A DNA stretch of 64,000 nt from Pseudomonadota bacterium (GTDB taxonomy: Bacteria > Pseudomonadota > Gammaproteobacteria > Burkholderiales > Burkholderiaceae_B): positions 1-64,000 of the forward strand of contig JAEWEV010000015.1 in assembly GCA_023389155.1 (NCBI GenBank), read 5' to 3'. The notes beneath the pieces were generated by a model, which saw nothing but the letters and a program-made list of their open reading frames with translations, did not search any database and was not told the DNA's origin. The position numbers and the translations under genes are program-made. Below are positions 36,515 through 45,170 of this stretch, piece after piece. Numbering within the stretch: position 1 is the first letter of the stretch; each line of letters opens with the position of its first letter.

Positions 36515-37534
36515 TCACAAATCCAGAACCAGCAAAGGCGATTTTGATCGCGATACGCAAATCTGCATCACCTTGCCCGCTGCCTTTTCCGCCTCAGACA
36601 GCACATAATCACGGTGATCCGGCTCGCCTTCGAGGACTTCCACCTGGCATACGCCACATTCCCCCCGGCAGCAGTCACATAAGGGGTCTTCGCCTTCATC
36701 CTGCAACACTTGCAAAATGCTCTTGTCAGGCGGAATCACAAACGTCTTGCCCGACTGAGCCAGCTTCACCTCGAAACTGTCTGCGTTTTCACTGGCCGCC
36801 GGGTTATTGAACAACTCAAAATGCAGTTGCGAAGAAGGCAGACCACGCTGTTTTGCCATCTTCAGGACAGCATCCAGCAGACCGGCGGGGCCACATATGT
36901 ATAAATGCTGGTTCGGACCCATGTTCTGCAGGATTGCGTCGATATCCAGTTTCGAATCATCCTGATCCAGGTGAATGTTCAGGGAATCGCCGGCAATCGC
37001 GCCGAGTTCCTCCAGCAGCGCCATCTGCGATTTATCACGACCAGCATAATGCAGATGAAATGGCCGTCCCTGCCGGCGAAGGGAACCCGCCATGGCAAAA
37101 ATTGGCGTAATTCCAATACCGCCAGCCAGCAGAACCGGTGCTGACCCATCAGCAGGATCCAGCTCAAAGTCATTGCGCGGCATTTCACAAATGACCGTGT
37201 CGCCTGGCTTCAGGGAATGCATGAGACGCGATCCCCCATTCCCCTGATCTTCACGTTTCACGGCAATTTCGTATTGCAATGCGCCCGAGGTATTCCCGCT
37301 GCCGCCATCTATCATCAACAGCGAGTAAGCTCGACTCTCATCGCTACCGCACTTGACATCACTTAAGTTTGTGCCTTCGACCTGACTGGTCGCCATTGCC
37401 CCGACGTGCACCCGGATATGTGCGCCTGGAGCGCCGGGCGGCAAAGGCATGCCCTCGGGATGGACCAGGACGATCTTGCGAATGTGTTCCGTCAACTCTT
37501 GTGTTTCTTTTACATATAAGTGCAGCAGTTCCAC
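36515..37534 (-). CDS. PDR/VanB-type ferredoxin-NAD(P)H reductase of the Rieske dioxygenase
   Basis: This 339-residue phthalate dioxygenase reductase-type protein has a flavin-binding beta barrel at the N-terminus (SRAYSLLM), an NAD(P)-binding domain (VLLAGGIGITPIFAMAGSL) and a C-terminal plant-type [2Fe-2S] domain (CDCCRGECGVCQVEVLEG, with a distant fourth Cys in QICVSRSKS). It passes electrons from NAD(P)H to the Rieske oxygenase without a separate ferredoxin. The start is GTG at 37534, with GGAG ten bases upstream. It lies directly before the alpha subunit in transcription order. Confidence 0.92.
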   Translation of the reverse strand: MELLHLYVKETQELTEHIRKIVLVHPEGMPLPPGAPGAHIRVHVGAMATSQVEGTNLSDVKCGSDESRAYSLLMIDGGSGNTSGALQYEIAVKREDQGNGGSRLMHSLKPGDTVICEMPRNDFELDPADGSAPVLLAGGIGITPIFAMAGSLRRQGRPFHLHYAGRDKSQMALLEELGAIAGDSLNIHLDQDDSKLDIDAILQNMGPNQHLYICGPAGLLDAVLKMAKQRGLPSSQLHFELFNNPAASENADSFEVKLAQSGKTFVIPPDKSILQVLQDEGEDPLCDCCRGECGVCQVEVLEGEPDHRDYVLSEAEKAAGKVMQICVSRSKSPLLVLDL

Positions 37535-37560
37535 GATTATCTGTCTCCTGTCTGTCGCCG

Positions 37561-39108
37561 TTATGCCGCCGGCATGGCCGCAAGCGCAGCCTGCAGCTTT
37601 TCACCCTTGACGTCACTCAGGGCGGCGTCATATAGCGTGCGAAAGCGCGCTGCCGCATCGGGCGTGCCGCGCAGCTGTTCCGCTGCCTGCATTAACTGCA
37701 TAAAGCGGCCGCTACTGCGCTCATGCGTGTCGCTGTAGCCTTTGACCAGGCGCCGCGCCCGCACAACGCCAACCCCGAAGTCATAATCGGTTTCCAGCGA
37801 CAGCCTGATGCATGCCATCCAGCCGTCGATCGAGGCCATTTCCTGCGCGTGACGCAGCGTTGCCTTGCGCTTTGCGCGGCGTGACGCCAACAGGTACAGA
37901 AGCAGGTATCCTCCCAGACGGCTGCTGCGAATATGACGACCTTTTCTGAAAAAAGGTGCAGACCAGCGGCGAACGGCCGATCCTTCCAGCCACCGTCCCA
38001 GCCGCTCAGGCAGGGTGCCGCAGACCTCTTCGAATCTGGGGTGCATGTAGTCAGCCACGTCCAGCATCTGCGCTTTATCCAGCCTCACTTCCCTTGAAAT
38101 ACGCTGCATTCTCGCGTCCCGGATTTTGAGATCCGCCACCTTGATAACATCGTCGTATGCCATCGCCGTTGCCAAATAGCGGGCAAATTCCCAGCTCAAC
38201 ATCCAACCTTTTTCCTCACCGCCCGCCGCCTGATCCAGTGCGTACACGGTTTGCACGCGGCTCAGGTACTCATTGGCGTATTCCTTGTCCTGAAAATCTA
38301 GTAACTGCCTGACGCCAGCCAAAATGACGGGTTGCAGCAAATCGGGAAACATGGCGCGCAGATTGTCCAGCAACATCTGGCCTTCGGATGAAGCAGCCTG
38401 TTGCGGCACTGCTGGAAACCGCGTGTTGGCTGTCTCGGTTTGCTGCAGCAACTGCGCATTGTGAATTGCCTCCAGACCGGCATCGAATGCAGACAGACTG
38501 GACGTGACACCGACATTGCCCTGGCGGATTGTCTCTTCAAATTCTTCCCGGGTGAACGGCAGCACACCCGTGCCGCATAGCGCGCCAAACAGACTGGCGC
38601 TAATGACGCTGCCACAGGACTCGGCAATACGCTGCAGATCTGCCGCGTAAAAACGTTGCGCAGTATCCCTGCCGGCAGCCATCACCTGTTGCGCATCGAC
38701 AATTCCGTTGGAAGGGTGGCTTTTTTCGCTGATCGCATAACTGCGATGCGTGGAGGTGATAAGCGTCGTCCGGTCAGACGTGACGATGCCTCGCAGAATG
38801 GCGCGACCGGCTTCCATCAGCTCGGCACTGATCACCACATCCACGTCACCGGGCGTTGGCATCTGAGCCAGCACCGGTGGCTTGTCCATGGACCAGGGGG
38901 GCGGGAAAAGCTCCACATAATAGATGGTGGCGCCGGTACGTTGCGCGACCCCGGGTACCGAGGTACTTTGCGCATACCAATTGGCGTGTTCGGCCAGATG
39001 TACCAGCCAGTCCGCCAGTACACCGCCACCCTGCCCGCCCATGGCGAGAATGGCAATTTTCAGCGGCTCAGCTGGCTTAACCGAGGGCGAGGTTGTAGCA
39101 ATATTCAT
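37561..39108 (-). CDS. iorB: indolepyruvate ferredoxin oxidoreductase, beta-subunit family
   Basis: The chain has 515 residues. The first ~200 form the POR gamma-type domain (ILAMGGQGGGVLADWLVHLAEHANWYAQST) that in IorAB binds CoA and channels the intermediate. The remainder is the long C-terminal domain typical of proteobacterial IorB (DUF6537-like), making it much bigger than archaeal IorB. It overlaps iorA by four bases. In this cluster the natural substrate may be isatinate (2-aminophenylglyoxylate) rather than indolepyruvate; see the findings. Confidence 0.9.
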   Translation of the reverse strand: MNIATTSPSVKPAEPLKIAILAMGGQGGGVLADWLVHLAEHANWYAQSTSVPGVAQRTGATIYYVELFPPPWSMDKPPVLAQMPTPGDVDVVISAELMEAGRAILRGIVTSDRTTLITSTHRSYAISEKSHPSNGIVDAQQVMAAGRDTAQRFYAADLQRIAESCGSVISASLFGALCGTGVLPFTREEFEETIRQGNVGVTSSLSAFDAGLEAIHNAQLLQQTETANTRFPAVPQQAASSEGQMLLDNLRAMFPDLLQPVILAGVRQLLDFQDKEYANEYLSRVQTVYALDQAAGGEEKGWMLSWEFARYLATAMAYDDVIKVADLKIRDARMQRISREVRLDKAQMLDVADYMHPRFEEVCGTLPERLGRWLEGSAVRRWSAPFFRKGRHIRSSRLGGYLLLYLLASRRAKRKATLRHAQEMASIDGWMACIRLSLETDYDFGVGVVRARRLVKGYSDTHERSSGRFMQLMQAAEQLRGTPDAAARFRTLYDAALSDVKGEKLQAALAAMPAA

Positions 39109-41276
39109 ATCGTGACACTCTCGATGCGCGCACGATGCCGTTGCCGCAGGCGATCCATCAGTCTGCCACGCAGCTTGCCAAACAGCTGATCTTTGCGGTC
39201 GGGATTATGAATGATATCGGCTCGGTAAAAGGACGGGCAAAGCACCGCCTCATGCGCGATCTCTCCGCAGTGACCACAGCCAACACAACTGGTATCGACA
39301 TGTGCAACCGGATCATCCTTCAGCGGATTTTCGTTGTCTTTTAGAGTCAGCGACGGACAGCCCGACAGCCTGATACAGGCGTGATCACCGGAACAGATAT
39401 CCTGATCAACGCCAAATTGCTGTTTAACGCGACGCTTGCCCTGTGTCACTTCTTTTCTGAACACCGGTTTTTCACGACGCTGCCGGTTCAGCATGCATTC
39501 GGACTGGGCAATAATCACTTTCGGGCCGGCGTCCGGGCTGGTCAGCGCCTCTTCGATCAGGGCCCGCATTTTGTGCACGTCGTAAGTACGATCGATCACT
39601 TTGACCCATTTGACGCCAACACCCTTGACGGCCTCTTCAATCGGATGATTGGTAGAACGATTGTCATTATCGGCGCGCGACGAGAGAATGTCCTGTCCGC
39701 CCGTTGCGGACGAATAATAATTATCCACGATGATAATCACGCCATCATGCTTGTTATAGACTGCGTTACCCACACCCGAGGTCAGTCCATTGTGCCAGAA
39801 CCCGCCATCGCCCATAATGGAAATGGAACGTTTGCCTGCCTTGACATTGAAAGCCGAGGAACTGGAGGCGCCAAGCCCGTAACCCATGGTTGTCGCGCCA
39901 AGATTGAATGGCGGCAAGATGGAAAACAGATGACAGCCAATGTCACATGAAATATGGTGCTCACCCAGTTTTTCCTGCGCCAGCGTGAGCGCCGAAAATA
40001 CCGGTCTTTCGGGACAGCCGGTGCACAATCCCGCGGGACGTGGCGGCACGATATCGGCCAGCTGCTGACGGCGCACGGAAGTAAACATGATCGGCTTTTC
40101 TGTCATGGTGCCAGAAGCACTGGCAATCGCGTCGGGTTCTTTGACTTGTGGGATCACCTGGTCAAAAAATCTTTTCAGGCCATCGCGAATGGTCTGCACC
40201 GAATATTCTCCAGCCATTGGCAGCACGTCCTTACCTGAAAGCGGCGTGACAATCCCTGCCTTGCGCAGGATGCTGTGGATATTCTGTTCGATGTAATCGG
40301 GCTGCCCTTCTTCGAGCAGGATAACCGCTTTCTTATCGCGGCAAAATGCTTCCACTTCGTCGTTGATGAGCGGGTACACCGCATTCAGGACATAAATTGG
40401 GATCTCGCTATTGCCGAAATGATCCGCCTTGTTCAGCAGCCCCAATGCCCGTATCGTGTTGTTGTACAGGCCGCCCTGCACGATGATGCCAATATCATCC
40501 CGCTTGCCGTCAAAGAATTCATTGACATGATTTTCCTTGATGAATTTCACGGCGGCAGGCCAGCGATCGCGCACCTTCTCCTGTTCATGCTCGTACGCTG
40601 CCGGAGGCAGCACGATTCTGCCAGAATCGCGGCGTGGCGTTTCCATCGCCTGTCCCAGCGTAAAAGGCGATCGGACATTATCTTTGGCAATAAAGCGCCC
40701 ATGTACGTGACAGCCCCGAATACGGACCTGGAAAAACACCGGGGTACTGCTGGCTTCGGACAGACGAAAGCCCGTCTCTACCATGTCGACCATACAGGCA
40801 AGATTCGGCCTGGGATCCAGCATCCACATTTGTGATTTCATCGCGAAGGCATGCGTACGCTCCTGCATGATGGAGGAACCTTCGCCATAGTCTTCTCCGA
40901 CGATGACCAGCGCCCCGCCAGTGACACCTCCGGATGCCAGATTCGCAAGTGCATCGGAAGCCACATTGGTGCCCACCGTGGACTTCCAGGTGACCGCACC
41001 GCGTATCGGATACATCACAGAGGCCGCCAGCGTCGCAGCCGCCGTCGCCTCGGAAGCGCTGGATTCAAAATGCACGCCCAGTTCCTGAAGGATCTCATCG
41101 GCATCGGCCAGCACATCCATCAGATGCGAAATCGGAGACCCCTGATATCCTGCGACATACCCCACGCCCGATTGCAGCAACGCCTTGGTAATGGCCAGGA
41201 TTCCCTCGCCACGAAACTCTTCGCCAGCGCCGATCCTGAGCGACTGCACCTCTTTCTTGAAGGATCGTTCTGCCAT
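39105..41276 (-). CDS. iorA: indolepyruvate ferredoxin oxidoreductase, alpha-subunit family (TPP-dependent)
   Basis: This 723-residue 2-oxoacid:ferredoxin oxidoreductase subunit has the N-terminal pyrimidine-binding domain (GYQGSPISHLMDVL) and the TPP-binding domain with GCPERP, IGCHLF and MGDGGFWHNGL. A C-terminal ferredoxin-like segment has CVGCGHCGEIAHEAVLCPSF for one [4Fe-4S] cluster and a divergent first set (CSGDHACIRLSGCPSL). It decarboxylates a 2-oxoacid to an acyl-CoA and reduces ferredoxin. As the first gene of the operon it carries the promoter and has a strong AGGAGA ribosome-binding site. Confidence 0.93.
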   Translation of the reverse strand: MAERSFKKEVQSLRIGAGEEFRGEGILAITKALLQSGVGYVAGYQGSPISHLMDVLADADEILQELGVHFESSASEATAAATLAASVMYPIRGAVTWKSTVGTNVASDALANLASGGVTGGALVIVGEDYGEGSSIMQERTHAFAMKSQMWMLDPRPNLACMVDMVETGFRLSEASSTPVFFQVRIRGCHVHGRFIAKDNVRSPFTLGQAMETPRRDSGRIVLPPAAYEHEQEKVRDRWPAAVKFIKENHVNEFFDGKRDDIGIIVQGGLYNNTIRALGLLNKADHFGNSEIPIYVLNAVYPLINDEVEAFCRDKKAVILLEEGQPDYIEQNIHSILRKAGIVTPLSGKDVLPMAGEYSVQTIRDGLKRFFDQVIPQVKEPDAIASASGTMTEKPIMFTSVRRQQLADIVPPRPAGLCTGCPERPVFSALTLAQEKLGEHHISCDIGCHLFSILPPFNLGATTMGYGLGASSSSAFNVKAGKRSISIMGDGGFWHNGLTSGVGNAVYNKHDGVIIIVDNYYSSATGGQDILSSRADNDNRSTNHPIEEAVKGVGVKWVKVIDRTYDVHKMRALIEEALTSPDAGPKVIIAQSECMLNRQRREKPVFRKEVTQGKRRVKQQFGVDQDICSGDHACIRLSGCPSLTLKDNENPLKDDPVAHVDTSCVGCGHCGEIAHEAVLCPSFYRADIIHNPDRKDQLFGKLRGRLMDRLRQRHRARIESVTI

Positions 41277-41357
41277 GGCGTGTCTCCTTTGCGTGGATGG
41301 AAATTATGGAAAATCAGGTCGAGTAAATTACAACCGTGATTGCATCGGTTTCAAATT

Positions 41358-41386
41358 AGTTTAGGTTTAAAATAATTTCGCGTCAA
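41358..41386 (-). promoter_or_regulatory. predicted sigma-70 promoter of the catabolic operon
   Basis: On the minus strand TTGACG (41386-41381) and TAAACT (41363-41358) are separated by 17 bases, a good -35/-10 arrangement about 80 bases upstream of the iorA start. The likely MarR operator lies immediately upstream of the -35 box. Confidence 0.55.
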
Positions 41387-41392
41387 GAAAAT

Positions 41393-41410
41393 TATATGAA
41401 AATTCATATA
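41393..41410. promoter_or_regulatory. palindromic operator, likely MarR binding site
   Basis: TATATGAA-AA-TTCATATA is a perfect inverted repeat with 8-base arms and a 2-base spacer. The length and AT-richness suit a MarR dimer. It lies between the divergent iorA and marR genes, next to the catabolic promoter, and a half site TTCATAA occurs at 41416-41422. Its position would let one repressor control both directions. Confidence 0.6.
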
Positions 41411-41572
41411 TTAAGTTCATAATAAAGGGACGATGCACGCGGCGTCACTCAGTACTACTACTAGTTTTCAGGGAAACAGGTTTTATTTTTTAGCAAGGCA
41501 TTAAAATGGTGCGCCGTAGCAAAGCAAGCTCGTTAGTGTGCATGCTGAATCTACTTTCGGAGATGAACAGAC

Positions 41573-42013
41573 GTGAGTGAAACCAGTCGTTTTATCGATA
41601 CCTATCTGGCCTACTTGTTGCGGCGCGCAAGCGAGACCGTGTCAACCGACTTTTATACTTATCTGTATACGACCGATCTTTCCGTAACAGAGTGGCGCGT
41701 ACTCGCATGCCTGCATGACAATCATGAAGAATCCGTAACAGATCTGGCCTATCACGCCGTCATGAAACAGCCCACGCTAAGCAAGGCACTGGTGCGCATG
41801 GAACAGGATGGTCTGATCGAAAGGCGGCAGGAGCCGGGGGACCGGCGCCAGATTATGGTGCGCAACACGCGCAAGGGAACCGCCCTTGCTGCAGATTTGT
41901 GCAGAGAAGCAAAAGAACACCAGGACGACATCATGCAGAGTCTGAGTGAGAGGGAGCGCAAGCAGCTGATCACCATTTTACGCAAGCTGATCCGCTGCTC
42001 TGAAAAAACCTGA
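41573..42013 (+). CDS. MarR-family transcriptional regulator (IadR-like)
   Basis: This 146-residue winged-helix repressor is divergent from the catabolic operon. The DNA-binding region spans about residues 35-105: LSVTEWRVLACLHD, the recognition helix MKQPTLSKALVRMEQDGLIERR and the wing EPGDRRQIMVRNT. MarR proteins bound by indole-3-acetate repress auxin-degradation loci in Variovorax and others, so the likely inducer is the pathway substrate. The start is GTG 41573, with GGAGATG upstream. Confidence 0.9.
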   Translation: MSETSRFIDTYLAYLLRRASETVSTDFYTYLYTTDLSVTEWRVLACLHDNHEESVTDLAYHAVMKQPTLSKALVRMEQDGLIERRQEPGDRRQIMVRNTRKGTALAADLCREAKEHQDDIMQSLSERERKQLITILRKLIRCSEKT

Positions 42014-42332
42014 CTGTCGCCATATTTCGTTTGAATAGTATTCCACGGCTTCAAAAGGTATCGGGACTGGCAATGTATATCATTGAAATAGTCATTGGTG
42101 CCAGCGCCAAGCCGTGCCTGGAGCAATAACGTGCCTATGCAGTGCCAACCACAGTCACAGGGCTGCCGCATGACAGTCCGCAACAGCGCCCTTTACTGAT
42201 CAAGGCAAGGCGGTATTCCTGCCATATTCTCCCGCCCGCCATGCTGATCGCATGCTTTGGCCTTTTATTCGAGTCCACAACTTCTTCGGCCGCCAGTTCG
42301 GGCATTCAGGCCAGAAGCTCTGATCTGAACGT
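42014..42332. other. intergenic region between convergent marR and MscS-type gene, with nested inverted repeat
   Basis: No plausible gene lies here. Positions 42044-42116 hold a nested inverted repeat: outer arms CACGGCTT / AAGCCGTG, inner arms CTGGCAATG / CATTG-(GTG)-CCAG. It lies between two converging 3' ends and may be a transcription barrier, but there is no T-run. Confidence 0.4.
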
Positions 42333-44786
42333 CTACTCCGGCCCGCCTTCCAAATGTGTCTTGTCCTTTTGCTGGGCAGCGACTTCCTTGAGCATCATGG
42401 TGGCCGGTGCCACAAGTGCAATTTTTTCATCATGCATGCGCTGCAGAATCTCGAACAGCAGCGCGCTGCGTACCCGGGCGACCATACGGGGAGAATTCAC
42501 GTAGCCAGTCGCGATAAAAATCAACCCGGAAGCATCGATACTGTCCAGCATGACATCCGGACGCGGCTCCTCCAGCACATCCTCGTTGGCCTGATAGCAA
42601 GACACGATGATGTCCCGTACCCTGGCCGGTTCAGTGCCTACCGGCAAGGCCAGACGGATCAGCACCCGGCCGATAGGGCTGGCATGGGTCACGTTACGCA
42701 CGACCTTGGTAATGAATTCGGAATTGGGTACGATCATCGTTGAACGATCCCACAACTGGATTTCCGTTGCCCGCACATTGATGCGACGAATATCCCCCTC
42801 GGCGCCATCCAGTGACACCCAGTCACCAACCTTGACCGGTCGTTCCGCCAGCAGAATGAGGCCGGACACGAAATTTTGCACAATTGCCTGCAAGCCAAAA
42901 CCAATCCCCACAGACAGCGCACTGGCAATCCATGCAACCCTTTCCAGTCCGATACCTAGGGCAGACAGCGTGAGCGCCCCCGCCAGCACATAGCCTGCAT
43001 AACCAAACAGGGCACTGGCCGAGGCCCGCATGCCGGCATCCATTCTTGTGGTGGGCAGGTACTGATCCGTCAGCCAGTTCTGCAGCATTTTGACCAGCGC
43101 AAAGCTCAGCAGCAGGACGCCCAGCGCGATCAGAATCGCCGTGGGGCGAATCTGCACTTCACCCAGTGTGATGCCCGAATACAGAAACGAGAAATTCCGC
43201 AACCAGTCTGTGGGCCCACCACCGAAAGGCGCCATGAGCAGCGCAATGGCCAGCAGCGTAATCAGCAGTCGCCCGACACCGGAGGCCAGCACCAGCAGCT
43301 GACTGCGGATCGCCGGAAACGCGCTGGAATCTTCAAGCCCGTTCTGCCGCTTGATCGCGATTAGCATGACCGTGCATACGTCATCGACCAGCACCCCAAG
43401 CAGATAGGCCGACAGCAGTACCAGGAAAATCCAGACAAGTTGCTGCACGATGATCGTACCCAGTGCGACATAACCCAGCACCAGGGCGATCTGGCTCACA
43501 ATCAGAGCAATCCCGGCCAGATTGATCACGAAATTCAGCCATCCGGGAATGCTCATCTGGCTACTGCGTTGCGCCGCCTCTGTTTCGGTCGCATAGCGCC
43601 TGCGCGAACGCACCATGGCTACACCCATGGTCAGGCTGGTGCCCAGCGAGATGATGCTGTTGAAGGCCACCGTCAACGCCAGGCTGGCATATACGATTGT
43701 GAACGTGCCCTGAATGAACCAGCCCAGGCTGATGATGAGTGCCAGCACGACCGGAAACCAGCGCAGCGCCAGCGCCACATCGTCGCGCATGGGGATCAGA
43801 CGCCAGGACGCGTGGTGCGGCGCCAGCAGGGCCTTGCCCAGACCGGCGACAAACCCGCAAAACCAGGCTACCACCACAAAATGCGCCAGAATTTCCGTCA
43901 TCGTGCCCGTCGGATTCTGGTTCCATCCCAGACCAGTTCGGATGGTCTCGGCTACCAGCCCGAAAACCACGGAGGACAAAAACACAATGGAAACCGCGCG
44001 CAGCGAGCGTCGCAGACGCCCGGGGGCCACCATGTGCGTCATCAATTTGAGCAGCCATTCTTCAGACAACAGACGCAGAACAACAATCAGCGCAATGACA
44101 ACTGCCATCGCGACCCACACCGTGATGGTCGCCGATTCGATCATGCCGCCCAGCTCATTGGCCAGCGGCTGGGTACGGATACTATCGCGCGACCATTCCC
44201 GCTTCAGATCGGTCCAGAACGTACCAGAAACTATGGATGCGGTGCGCTCCCCAAGCTGCGCCTGAAAGCGTTCGCGACGCTCTTTGCTCAACTGTTCGGC
44301 AGCCTGCTCTGCTTCTACACCAATCAATCGCGCCAGTTTGATTTGTGAATCCAGCTTGCTACTTTCCTTGCCGAGCTGGGCGCGCTGTTCACTAATATTG
44401 GGCGCTTCGGGACCGGACGCGTCAGTCGTGGCGTCATCTGCCGGACCCAGTTCTGCCAGCCGTTCCTGCACGTCCTTGAGTTTCGGTGCCAGTGCAGCCG
44501 CTACATCACCCACCGCCGACTGGGTTTTCAGGGCCTGCTCGCGCATCGCCGCCAGGGCGCTGTCATTAAGCTGCGCATCGGCTATTTTTTCGAGCTGTTT
44601 CTTGATAGGATCGATCTCGCCCTGGGCCTGCTTGAGCACCTGCGCCGGATCGGGCGGAACTTCCTTGTTCTGCGCCCAGACCGGCACCGCGCAGCAGAAT
44701 GCCCCGATCAGCGTCAGCAGAATCAGCAGCCAGCTCAGTCGGATACGGAATCCCGACTGCTCGCGCAATTGCGACTGAAATATCAT
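42333..44786 (-). CDS. large MscS-family mechanosensitive channel with DUF3772
   Basis: This inner-membrane protein of about 817 residues starts with a signal-like hydrophobic segment ending in VPVWAQ. A periplasmic alpha-helical region (about 30-200; DUF3772-type, with KQAQGEIDPIKKQLEKI) and about ten transmembrane segments follow. The C-terminal MscS core shows IGFGLQAIVQNFVSGLILLAERPVKVGDWVSL and VPNSEFITKVVRNVTH. It should release solutes on hypo-osmotic shock. I choose ATG 44786; the frame also allows TTG at 44816 without a ribosome-binding site. It stands alone, convergent with marR. Confidence 0.88.
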   Translation of the reverse strand: MIFQSQLREQSGFRIRLSWLLILLTLIGAFCCAVPVWAQNKEVPPDPAQVLKQAQGEIDPIKKQLEKIADAQLNDSALAAMREQALKTQSAVGDVAAALAPKLKDVQERLAELGPADDATTDASGPEAPNISEQRAQLGKESSKLDSQIKLARLIGVEAEQAAEQLSKERRERFQAQLGERTASIVSGTFWTDLKREWSRDSIRTQPLANELGGMIESATITVWVAMAVVIALIVVLRLLSEEWLLKLMTHMVAPGRLRRSLRAVSIVFLSSVVFGLVAETIRTGLGWNQNPTGTMTEILAHFVVVAWFCGFVAGLGKALLAPHHASWRLIPMRDDVALALRWFPVVLALIISLGWFIQGTFTIVYASLALTVAFNSIISLGTSLTMGVAMVRSRRRYATETEAAQRSSQMSIPGWLNFVINLAGIALIVSQIALVLGYVALGTIIVQQLVWIFLVLLSAYLLGVLVDDVCTVMLIAIKRQNGLEDSSAFPAIRSQLLVLASGVGRLLITLLAIALLMAPFGGGPTDWLRNFSFLYSGITLGEVQIRPTAILIALGVLLLSFALVKMLQNWLTDQYLPTTRMDAGMRASASALFGYAGYVLAGALTLSALGIGLERVAWIASALSVGIGFGLQAIVQNFVSGLILLAERPVKVGDWVSLDGAEGDIRRINVRATEIQLWDRSTMIVPNSEFITKVVRNVTHASPIGRVLIRLALPVGTEPARVRDIIVSCYQANEDVLEEPRPDVMLDSIDASGLIFIATGYVNSPRMVARVRSALLFEILQRMHDEKIALVAPATMMLKEVAAQQKDKTHLEGGPE

Positions 44787-45170
44787 GAATAATAATTTGG
44801 CTTGGAAAAACGTCAATATTAACGCTTATTATCCCCACCCGGCACATGAATATCCGGCGTAAGGAGCCGCCGGGCCAAATTTCGGCGATTCGCGTGTTTC
44901 CGGTGGTTTCACGCGCCAGCTTCCATATCGCGCTGGTTGCTCTGAGCGCCGTTTGCAATTAACGGTAACATTACCGCCCCCCCTTTCGACGTGTTTACGC
45001 AAATTGCTGGAGACACATCAAGCCAGCCATACATACCAGGCGACACAAAAAAACCGCTACGGAATGTCACGGGCAGAGTCCGGCCATTCCCTAGCGGTTC
45101 GTTTTTACAGGGTGAATCGCCTGTTCGCTGCGTCCTATCAGCCTGGCAGACGCTCAGTCCGGGCCTGGCA
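44787..45170. other. 384-base intergenic region
   Basis: It contains the likely bidirectional terminator at 45047-45106 after gcvP and the presumed promoter of the MscS-type gene. No reading frame here resembles a protein family I recognise. Confidence 0.5.
45047..45106. terminator. bidirectional intrinsic terminator after gcvP
   Basis: A 15-base stem with one mismatch (45052-45066 AACCGCTACGGAATG pairs with 45085-45099) is flanked by seven A on the left and five T on the right. It can therefore terminate transcripts in both directions. It lies 65 bases downstream of the gcvP stop. Confidence 0.82.

Noticed and set aside
22890..42013. Reading the catabolic operon as an iac-type IAA locus or a phenylacetate (paa) pathway
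   Set aside because: No flavin-dependent iacA-like monooxygenase, no paaABCDE epoxidase and no ring-opening paaZ; the Rieske pair with a MarR switch fits iad-type loci.
45047..45106. Possible small RNA at the gcvP terminator
   Set aside because: The stem with A-run and T-run on opposite sides is explained by bidirectional termination; no promoter was seen.
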